Origin: Halisarca cf. caerulea
Lineage: Eukaryota; Porifera; Demospongiae; Chondrillida; Halisarcidae
Assembly: GCA_963170055.1 (NCBI GenBank)
Contig: CAUJGJ010000083.1
Location: 1,380,601 to 1,444,600, forward strand
Length of the DNA stretch: 64,000 nt
Direction: 5' to 3'
Under the pieces are notes generated by a model. That model was not told the DNA's origin, searched no databases, and was given only the letters and a program-made list of their open reading frames with translations. A program made the translations under genes and the position numbers. Of this stretch, positions 25,701 to 37,700 are shown one piece after another (position 1 is the stretch's first letter; the number at the start of each line of letters is the position of its first letter).

Positions 25701-28700
25701 TTTTGCCCAAATGCATACAATTGCTTTGAATGGCCTTCAAGAATGCTTTCCAGACTAAGTTAAAGATTCAGTATATACAAAGGATGTCTACTGTCACCTA
25801 CACAGGCAAACAAGAAAGCAATTACCCTAAAACAGGAAATCTACGCTAGCATCTTAATCAAACAGATGACAACTTTGTGTCTATAAGAGCAATGTAGGTG
25901 ATTGTTGTGAGCAAATTTGCAGGGTTCACGAAGATGATGAATACATAGATCACTTCCAGTACCTGACAAAAATTAGAGTTACATGATGAAAATTAGAATG
26001 GTTGCAAATTTGACAGGATTAGAATACAAATAAACCAAAGAATTAACCTGACGAAAATTACAATGATGAATGACTTCATTACCACCTTGAAAGATTATCT
26101 GGGAGAACTCTGACAACCCTATTCCATTTAAGGCGGTTTAGAGTCAAGGATGGGCTAGTAAGTTAGGGATGGACATTAACTGTGGTTATTATAATATGGT
26201 TGAATTATAGTTTAATTAGGATAGGATTCATTATCTTGACCTACAGTATATACGCAATTACACAGAAAATGCAAATACACTTGATGCTTAGCCAATGTGC
26301 ATTTCTGTAAGCTTTGGTGTGCATGTATACATGCATGTTTGTATGACTGTAATATCTCATGATGGTAAACCATAATTTCCTTTACAAAGCACAGAACTGG
26401 CATCCCTTGGTATACTATTCCTAACACTGATAGTGTAGTGTAAAAGATTGTAAAAGGATATCTACCTGTCCAATGAGGTTAAATGATGCACATTAACACC
26501 TTCTAGTTATGCAGATACACATGCATCATGATACTATGAAAATATTACCAAGTGTACGTATCATGACAAACAATATTATTCTATTATCACATACGTAAGG
26601 CAAAAAAATAATCTCACTTGACTGGACGACAAAGACCCAAGGGATTTGTAGCCAAGTGCCAATACACGATAACCAGAAGCTGACAATGATGTGTAAAGAT
26701 CTTGATAATGTGCAGGGGGATCCTGGAACTAATAACCAAAAGTAAGCAAACATGTACACAATCAGAAAACACTGGCAAGGTATGTACGCATCAATAAACA
26801 GTTACCATTGAAAGTAAAACTTCTGCGGCACCCTTCACAGTACAAATGTAAGTATTTTTCATATCTGTTCCTCCCATATTTTGTGTGCAAATAACACACA
26901 TCCTTTTCAAAGAACTTGTAAAATGAAACCGACGAACAATTTTGAGACTAAGTTTTCTATCCTTCTTGGAACACAAGAAGTCATCTACGTAAAAGCAACA
27001 AGTACTGTATAGCATTCATGCACTCCTTACAACTTGAGTATATTATTATGCCTTAAACGTACTTTTTGTAAGTTTCCAATTGATAGCATTTAGAGAGGCA
27101 ACTTCAATGGGATCACCCACAAGAGTTCCATCAACTTGAACTAATGAATGACATGATGCCAACACTAATGTAGGCTTTATTGACAGCTTATCGGGAGAAA
27201 TAATATCTTCTGGGTGGGATACACTGCTACCAGCCACTCCATGAACATCAAATGAGTCGCTGGTTAAAGTTCCAGTTTTGTCAAAGCAACAAACATCAAT
27301 TTTCCCCGCAAATGGAATGCGAAAGGGTTCAGTGCAGAAGATATCTGCAGAAAGTAGAAATTATTGACTGTACACATGGCAAAGTTACTATAAGTAGTGC
27401 ACATACACATACACATACATACACAAACACACATGCATGCACCCACCCACACACCCACACCCACACACACACACTTGTAATACCATACCATAGCCTACAG
27501 TGTAGGCTATTGTGGTCCATGATGGGCCCCAAAGGGCCCAATTGGGATGAGACATCAGACATCAGTGAGGGAGAGACCCATTGAATATGGCCCCAGCTGC
27601 ACCCTGATGGCCCTCTCAAGCAATCAGGGGTTGGCAATCTGTGAAGTTCCAAGTCCCACAAGATGAGTAGGATTGGACTGTGGCTGAAGAATGATGGCGT
27701 GTCCACCTAACTCACAGCAGCAGTGATTCCCTACCCTAAAGTTGGTAATAGCTATGCTAAAAACAATTGGGGCATCTAAGAGCCTGATAAAGAATTACCC
27801 AACTCAAAATTAATGCTTCCAGGGGTTGAGGCTAATACATGTAGGTATGATTTGACATATAAGCTACTGAGAGTCACAGTTTTTATCCCTCTGAAAGCAT
27901 CACCTGCTGGTAGCAGGCTTAAGCTATCACAAGAGACTAGTACGTACGTACATACGTACCTGCCTTAACGAGTCTTGCAAGGGAGGAATTCACTGCTAGT
28001 GACAATTCCACAGGCAGCTCTGGAGGAACAACTGATGTAATGATCAAAATACATTCTAGAAGCAATTTGTAAGTGTTCTGATTAGGATCCTCAGCACCTT
28101 GAAAACAAAAAAATATGAATTAAACTATTGTATGTTATATAGTCAAACCTCATTACAAAGTCAGTTGATACAACATTACTCCTTTTATAGCAACATGCAT
28201 GCTGGGAACTGTTTCCCTGGTCTCTGTACAATCAATTTAACGTTAAAACTACTTGGTTACAGTAGTGTGTTGTAGTGGAACAAAAGAGGTTTGATTGCAT
28301 ACACAAATTTCTGAATAGTTAACTGATACAACATAGCACTGTGCATGCAAATTAACATACCTCGTACCCAAACATAAAGTGATGCTGCAATGGCAAACAT
28401 CAGTAGAAAGGCAATAAATAGAAAGCTCTCCAAATTGTTGGCAGTTACTCGCTTCACACTATACAAAATAGTGCGAAGCAGTCGTCCTTGAGATGTACTA
28501 TATCCTGTTCTCAAAACAAATCCAATACATCCATTGTCTGGTGCTCCTGAAGATCAATTACAATTGCTAATAACTCCATGCACAACCTTATGATTGATAT
28601 ACATGCAGTATTAGGAGAATTACATCAATGATACTTGAACTAGCAACAAAATGTGTAAAATGAATGCTACTGTATACTATGTACAATCTATGTGAACATA

Positions 28701-31700
28701 CACCTACATACGTACGTACGTATGTGCAGGTGTAAAGTCCTTTAATTGTAACCTATGTATAGAGAAGTGCATATTTCATAAACATGTATGCAAATGACAT
28801 AAAAAAACGAATATGCCACATAGCATTCAGGGTCCAGAACTGATTTTCATCATGCATCCAACAAAAGGTTACAGCTATTTACAAGTACCCAATGCCTAAC
28901 AGGCTTCATTACTTTACAGGTGTGTGTATGTGTGTGAGGTGTGTTATGGAGTACATACGTAGGACTCCCCATATGTAGGATTGATACAGAAAACAAGGTC
29001 AACATACTGTACATTAGTGCAAATTCGTTTCACCCAAAAACTAACAGTCTGGAGAGTAAATAGCTTACTACATAAATGGTTTTTGGTGAATTTCGACACA
29101 CCAGTTACAAGATTCAAAAACTTTGTAAGCAATCTCTTCAAAGAAAAGAAATTCGAAGAACAGATGGTGAGGTATGGCTCTGCAACACCAGTACCATTTC
29201 AAGAATGTTCTCCTTACTGATCTTTTTGTCAATTTTTTGGAACTAAGTTACAGATCTCCAGGAAGGGTCTAAAGGTTTCATCTCTTGCCAGTGAGCCCCA
29301 ATTGTTAGTGCAAAGTGCCTTATGCTGTAGGTTTTCAAGTAATACCTGCAGTAATTTTTCAAGTGAGAAAAATATTAATAGGCAAATCCCATACATTTGC
29401 TGGGTCAGCCATTTTCTGATCAGTGTAGTGGCTATATGCAAGACTAAGCATACGCGTATGTACACAAAGATGAGGATGGATTTGATGATCGTTGGCTTCA
29501 GCACTCTTTAGTTGGAGCCTTTGCTGTTAGGTGGGTACACTGATTATAATCAAGTAGCTACCAATTTTACAGTAGTTGTACTATATACTATAGTATAGGC
29601 AATGCTCATCTAGCCTTATCCCATATCTTACCCTTTACCTGCCTAGGTTGTTTACAACTTATTAGTTTCGACTCCTTTACAACTTATCCTTGTTCCAAGT
29701 GTTTTTGGATGCTTTTTGGATAGCCTTTCTGTATGGTACTGTGTCGATCCTCCATCCTTTATCATGTTAATATGTTTTTATACACGCTTAAAAGTACATT
29801 TGGTGAATCAGCAATACATGTCACCATCAAAAATGTAAGTTAGTGTGCTCCTTTCATCACAAACACACAAATACATGCTACATATAACTATATACATACG
29901 TACTAAAGTGTACATGGGAATACTATGCTATGCAACCTTTTTACACAGATCAAGAGTAGCTTACAGTTTGCCAGAATAATTCCTACAGGCTTTATGATTA
30001 CAAATACAGGTAGCCATTACCTAAACATGAAAAAGAGGCTATGCTCACCCTTCAGGCATGATGGCAAATCAGATGCAGGGATATGCTGTGCAATTTTGGT
30101 TCCACCACTAAGAACATGGACTTTTGCATCTGTCTCAAGGGACAATGATTTATCACATGGAAGAGATGAAATTGGTTCCTGCAAAAATCATTCCGTGATA
30201 TGTAACAATCAGGTAAACAGTATGCATTGTACGTACCTGCAAATTTATGTAATACAGAAAGCAAAACAAACCTTCATTTGTGGGACAGATTCTCCAGTTA
30301 GCAAAGCTTCATCAACTATGCATTGTCCATGGAGGAGTAAAACATCACAAGGGACAGAATATCCTTCATCATAGCGAACTATGGATGTTTGCAAAGTGAA
30401 ATCATAACATGCTAACAAAATACCAAAGGGATCACAAAGGCACCACTAGATGGAACGCAAAATGCCAACTTCAGCATTTGTACACCCCTGTATTAACAGC
30501 AAAGAGCAGGAAAAGACTAACTAGAGGCCATCAAATGGATTAACTTCACATTTCATCTACAATTGATTCCCAGCAAATGTATGATTGCATAACCACAAGC
30601 AATGTGATGATGAACCAAAAGTACCCTGCAAGTTTTTCAAACAGGATACTAATTTATTGTTACTGAGATAGACTATAATATCTGCTGTCTCATTCACCTC
30701 CTAATAGGTATCTAATACATAATACAGAGGACAGCATAAATAATTTACAGCAGGTTACAATATAAAAGAAAATATATGTTTCCCAATAATTACAACTGAT
30801 ATGGGATACAGTATATTTGTGTGAATGTAGAAGCTGAAACCTTGAATAAGAAAAGATGAAATGACTGTGATGACTGAACTAGTCTACTACGTACAATACT
30901 ATTTCATGGAGATACATACTTATGCACTGTACAAAACAAGAAACTGTTACCTCCATACCATGAATCTATACGATACATACTGCTTAGAAGGAAATATTAG
31001 TAGACAAAGATGCTGGTGGTGAGTCCAAAACACTTGGTAAAAACAAGTTGCATATTTAAGGCCACACAAAGTAAATAAAATGTTTCTGGTCTTGGACATC
31101 TTTACACATTGACCATGCCACGAGGGTTTTTATTTTTATTTTTTTCCAATCTAGTCATTGACAAAGGCATTCATGCATGTACTGTATACATATTCCTTAT
31201 ACGTATCTGTAACAAGAATGTTGAATTGAAACAAGTTGAAAGATGATACAAACTTATAAAGCACAATTAGATAGGGAGTGCTACTAGTCCCACAACAACA
31301 CAATGGTTGTGCATGTGTTCATGCTGAACACACATGCTTTACTTGATAGATTACAATATTTTGGTCAAGGTTTGAACCCAGCATGCTCATTGATTATTCT
31401 TTAAAAAAATTCTCTTTCTTTTTTTTACCTAAATTTTTTGACCAGGAAGGAGACCAGAAACATAAAATTAATTTTGCATGGCCTAAACTAGTAAACTATT
31501 GAACATGGTACAGAAACAAATGATCGAGCACCAGGAAGCCATGATAGTTTTAAATCAAGGCCTAGATAATGCATTACAGAATCAAATTTAATTAGAAGAT
31601 TTACAAAGAAATTGGGAGGGATACTATTGAGCAAGCTACATAGTTATCAGAGAAGAAGACAATAACACAAAATACAATTTTTTTTGCAATTACACACAAA

Positions 31701-34700
31701 AGTGTGATACTGTAGCTTGTCCAGTTGTTCTCCTACTTTCTTGGGCATCAATAAACTATGTATCCATGTGCTATAATCACCTACTCAGCCGACAAAGCTT
31801 GAGGGATCCAGAAGCACTGTACATACGTATGGGCTACTACTTGAGCTACAGTATGTTTAACCAATCAACAAAATTTATGGCCAACCACCTCTAACTTTTT
31901 AGACACCAGAGGATTTGAAATCACAGTAAGAAAGTGGGGAAATGGCAAACTGTACAAGGAACAATTTAGAGTGGAAAGGAGATACTAATTCACAAGAGCA
32001 AGTATACAGTTAAAATTTCTACAATGTGTCACAGATTCACTCTATTGCTTGCCTACCCCTAAGCCTCAAACATTCATCATACAGTGATGGATGACACAAC
32101 AAAGTGGAGATCACTTAACCTTAACTTGCTTAACTCCAAATTTAGCTCAGGGAAAATGTTAAGTTTTGTCCTCCCGTAATTTATACTAAAATAAATCCTC
32201 ATGATGATCCTCCTAATTGGATTATTTAACATATGTACTAGTGACAAGCTGTAACTTATGCAGGTACAGTATATATATATAGAATCCACCCCATGACCCG
32301 TACATATGGATGTTACTATTGAATCAACCAAACAAAGGTTACATACGTACCTAGGGAAATAATATCACCAGGAAGCAGAGAATCTGTGAGTAGCTTGCAC
32401 CACTTCTTGCCACGGTAAGCCTGCAAAATGTAGTAGACTATGATGTCAAAGTAAACACAGCATGCAAATACAGAATTAACGTAATAACAGCGTTGGACTC
32501 CTGCACAGCTTGCAGATACAAAGTTTCTGTAGTGTTACACAATCATTTACTGAGATGGCATTAAAGGAAATATGACTGCAATATCAATGTCAATTCTGCA
32601 CATACTGTACAGATGGTATACAGTACGTACTTGTGTACAGTCACAAATCACACAGAAGATATCAGGTCTTATTCATAAGTACTGTAGCCAAACAGACAAG
32701 AAGTTCCATAATACACAGACTGTGCACACACCACTGCATTTATACACAAGTGCACTCAATCACTCACTGTACCAAGTAACATCAGTAAGACAAGAATCAT
32801 TTCATCTAGTACTTACATATACTGCATATGGTTTGGGGCTCATATTCTTTATGAGAAACTGATTTCTTTGTTGCTACAAGAAAGAGGCAAAATACTGTAA
32901 TACCCTATAACTAGCCCTGGACAATATATTCAATAATTGATATTAGTAGTCAATATCAATATCTTTCCATAACTGACAATACAATAATTACAATTTTGAA
33001 TAGTCAATACATCAAATATTAAATATATTGATTATCAGCAATTTCTAGAGCAAGTACAGTTATCTCAATTACAGTATAAGAACAGCCAGGTTAAAATAGA
33101 AAACCAATAGCAGAAGTCTAAATATGGCTAAGGTTTCCAATTAGCCCAGGTAGAAAGTGCTAAAATATTTTTAAGCAGCCCCTCAGTTATGCCATCACTC
33201 AGGGATCAAAATTAGAATATCAAAATTGGAGGATAATATTGACATTTGTTGCATGGTTGTGCTTAACATCAGAGGAAAAAGCATGCATTGTTCTTGGTAA
33301 TTGCCCACTTTTTGACCTTTTCAGCCACAAGAGTGCTTCATTAGTAATTGTCTATGATGGCATGATTCTTTATTATACTGTATTATTGTAATTATTGTCT
33401 GAGAGAAAAAAATGTCACCTATGCATAAGTGCCTAGTGTTATGATAATTAGTTATCATCAAAAACACCTTGCTGTTTGTCATTGGACAAGTATGGGACAG
33501 CCCACACATTGACATCTCGAGCACTGCAATTCAAGACCCCAATTAAGCACCTACAACAAGTAAGTTATTGTATAACCAACTGTGTATTGGTTCTTTATTG
33601 CTGTCGCCCTCGGGACTCTAGTAATAAATACACCAATGCACAGTTGATTACATATCGACTAATACTGACTATCTGTCAATTAGTAACTAGTTATAATTTT
33701 CAATACAATCCAGGAATACCTGTAACTATGTACAAAGTAATAGCAGAAGAACACGTGAGTGAATATTGAGCCCTGAATACAGTCCAGAAACACACTCATA
33801 ATATCTGTTAACATCATGCACTCACCTGCTTAACAAGAATTGCCTCAAAGATAATCAGCATCAATAGAGTGAAAACACTGTAGTACCAGTATTCCTCCAA
33901 ACACCACAAAATAACACAAAATACTTGAAATACAAAGAAGGGAGCTGTTGCCCTTTCTATGAAAAGAGTTACAAAATCAGGAAGCTCTATATTGATGCTG
34001 TAAGAGAGAAAATACATCAAATGACTAAAAATAACTACATGCACTTGAAGCCAGAAGGGAAATCACACACAGTGGCACATGTACTTAGATATGTACTTTA
34101 GTGAAAGAAATACACTGCTGATAACAAGCTTGTGAATATAAATTTTGTGATACCATCAAACAATTAACTGCTTGATTTGGCTTTTTACTGTATAAGTCGG
34201 TACATGCAATTCTTACTTATGAAAAGAGTTTGGATAAAATTCTACAAAATATTTGTTCTGGACTTTTGGACTTCTCTAAGGCTAAACTGTCTAAAGGCCT
34301 ATGATTGTATCCTTCAACTACGTATGTGTTGACAAGCAGAAGAAAACATGGAAAATTTGTCATATACGTAGCATGTCACACAAGTAGAAACTCATGTGTT
34401 CAATCATTATCCTAATAATATACTTTTATCATGGTAAGAAATAAAGTTCAACTACATATTTCACAGGTTTATTCTCAATATGTAAACCATACCAAAACCA
34501 TTTAAAAATGGATAAAAGATGTAAGGACAAAAAATTGTCAATTGTCAAAAATCATTCGAACAAGGTAGAATTGTTTGTTGCACAGGGCTGGACAGGCATA
34601 GGTATAGACAAACAGAGGGCTAGGTATACATAGGACCAGATGGGCATGGGGATAGACATGCATAGGTGTAGACTGGCACAGTGGCCCTATGCATAGGGCT

Positions 34701-37700
34701 AGGCATATATGGGGCTTAGATGGGCATAGAGCTATATAGCCAGAGGTGGGTTAGATTGGGTACAGTGTGTGAATTCCTAAATCCCACAGCTAATAATACA
34801 ATGCACAGAGAAAGGTAGTCCAACAAAAAAGTCAGACAGGGGGTATGTGACCCTATGCAAGAGACAAGTCAATGATGGTGGATTGTCAATAAGGGTGAGA
34901 TGATCTGGTTCCCGAGAGCTGCTATTGCTGATCGTAGAAGACTGAAGGATATGCGATACCTAAGCTACTGCATTACTTGACAGCACCACTGATTTCGCTT
35001 CTCTGCTATCAGTGAAGCTAGTCTCTTGTCCCATTCCTCCACTGGCAGAAAAGACAAGTGTATGGAGTGAAAGGTCCATGTTCTCCTTCTCTTATCCGTT
35101 GGTCGTATGTCCTCCTCTTCTCTCTCATGTTTGATGAATGTTGATCTGATGTTTAGGTTTCGGTTAGATGATGCCAAAGGGTTAAAAACCCTAACATGAA
35201 AAGATGCATCTTGATACGTATGTACATACTTCGTCCAAAACCTGTAAATATGATATCAACTCAACTGTCATCTTGTACATTGGCTAATCTTCTTGAAAGG
35301 CCTCGCCTGAAAGTGGTTGTAGATGTGGCTCAGTCTCTGTGGAAGAACTCACTTCCTCCATTAAAGTTGCTGTTAGATCCTGGATGTTATAATGTTGGTG
35401 GATAGGAAGGCGTCCTTTCGTGTAACTGAGAGCATGCTGCATGGAGTTGGCTTTGCCACATGAACACACAAGAGGAGGGTTATTCAGTTGTCGGCCATAC
35501 CTCAATGACAGCGTGTTCCCAAAGGCTCTTTTGTGCAGTGAAAATCCATGCTCCTTAACTGGTAGGGTTTACAGCCATTGAGATGCCCCCTTCTCTTGTG
35601 CTACAGTGGCTGCTTTCTTAGTGGTGCTGCTAAGTGACTCCATGGTCATCTTCATCTCATCTTCTTGTTGTAGCTTGTTTTGTTCTCTGACCCTATTCAC
35701 GGTTTTCACTTGCTGCACTTGGATTTCCACAATACTGCTTATATTCTTCTATATACTAGCTACATCCGGCAAAATAGGAATTCCTAAACCTCCCTTGTGT
35801 ATGGGTATTGCAAACAGCTTTCTGTGAGCATCGCTTATGGAGTGTTTCCCTGGTTGGTGGCGGATAGCATCCTCCACAGGCTGAACTAGCATCAATGTCC
35901 CCTGTGTTCTCACTAGGAAGCTTTATTTATGCTTCAAACTGAAAAGTAGTGCTGAATAAGCAGTCTGAGGCTGAGAAGTTGCAATGTCAGCTAGATTTTC
36001 TACCACACAGACCCATTGACGAACTTTCTCACGTATAAAGACTAATGTAATAAAAGAAAATAACACAAAAAAGTTGCCACATATGAAAATGGCAAACACG
36101 GCCAATTCTGTGGTCGAGTCTAGTCCAGCCAGATGTGACCCATGTTTGTGCACAAGCACCAGGAGCGGGAAAGGGTTTATGTATGAAGGTGGGTTGCAGC
36201 TGGCTGGACTAGTTGAGTCCAGAAAATCTGCTAATCCCAGAATGAATTTCTTCTAAAGATGGTAAAGGGCACCCTGCGCAAAAAATTGAGTTAGAATGGT
36301 GTTGCTACAGTATATCCCTTCTAGTGGTTGCTATCTTGTTTAAACTAAAACGTGTGAATAATAATACTAATAAGCTGAAATGGTGACCTTTTATGCTAAG
36401 TAAACTTTCCGATTTTCAGCCAGAGTAAGGCACTTACGTAGTGGCCTGTTATATACTTTTGTCTATCTAAATCCAGCAAAACGTCAAAATATGGGGTTTA
36501 GGAGCCCCAAAACGTACAGTACCTGAAGCAACTTTTGGTGCACATACGTTAGCCACTAATGTATGGGCGGCCATTTCGTTTTGGCATCATCCCTACATAT
36601 GTAGTACTACCATACTTACTACATATACGTAGTTAGCCAAAATTCTTTTAAAGATTTACTGTATTTTTGAAAGGAAATGAATGCAAGATACAGTACATAT
36701 AAATTGAACATACATTGAGCGGATGTCTCATGTGTAGTTAAAGATGAGCACAGGAGAGGACCATTGAGACCATACACTGAGCGGATGTCTCACATGTAAT
36801 TAAAGATGAGCACAGGAGAGGACCATTGTCATTTACGTTGCTCTATAGTGTATCATTTAAAACTCATCTGAATGTTGATGGACTTCAATTCCACTTTGAG
36901 TAACACACACAATGCAAAATTAATCACCTTAATGCACACTTATGTATGGTCTGGTTGGGCAACTTACAGGTTAAGGCCATACTTCTGTTTTCCACAAACT
37001 ATATCAACTTCAGTCTGAAAGCCAGTATAGCTGAGGTAATCATTTAGGTACCAATCTTCTGGAAATTTCAAAGAACAAAATTGCTTTGTGCAATTATTGT
37101 AAATGTATCTGGATTTCTGGAAGTCAAACCATGTGAAAGAACCACCTGTAGCTACATCCTGTACAATAGATTGGAGAAAAATCATATATAAACACCTCAA
37201 GCACAACAATGGCTTACAATATGTATAGTGAGACAGTTAATCAAAGTGACGAGCACAGCATACCTAGACAGAACATTGATTTACAAACTTGCCAGTAATG
37301 ACTGCAAAGTGTATATTATTAATTATGTCTTTTACAAATCCTTTTCATAGTAACCATAAGTATTCAGTGGACATTTGTATAAGCAATGTACACAAGGCAA
37401 TTATCTGTATACAATAATATTGCACCATTATATATATGTACATACTGTAGATTGCAAAGAAACAATTTCTGGAGAGCCATTATTACTCGTTGGTACAACC
37501 TTAACCATAGATGCATCCTTTACATCATAAACCTGCAGAAATGTAATAGCAGCATTTGTGATTAGAAAGAAAAACATCTGTCCCACACATTAGTACAATA
37601 CGTATCTATATGAGCTCACTCCCACTAAGAGAGTCTGGTACAAGGGGTCTGCAACGAGGCAATATGATGTACGAGATTTCAAAATCCCATGAGATTTCAC

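Larger units (their letters stand above)
34440..36650 (+). repeat. Dispersed composite repeat, copy 1 (with insertions)
   Basis: The left part (34440-34800) has GGCATAGG/TAGACAGGCATA-type short motifs ending GGGTACAGTGTG. The right part (about 36040-36650) contains AATCCAGCAAAACGTC, GCGGCCATTTCG and GCATCATCCCTACATAT. Both parts recur in the same order at 40440-41610. Here the two parts are separated by a retroelement fragment (34875-35890) and the right part is interrupted by a 94-bp mini-element. The repeat lies in the intron between ATPase exons 3 and 4. The element class is unknown. Confidence 0.7.
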
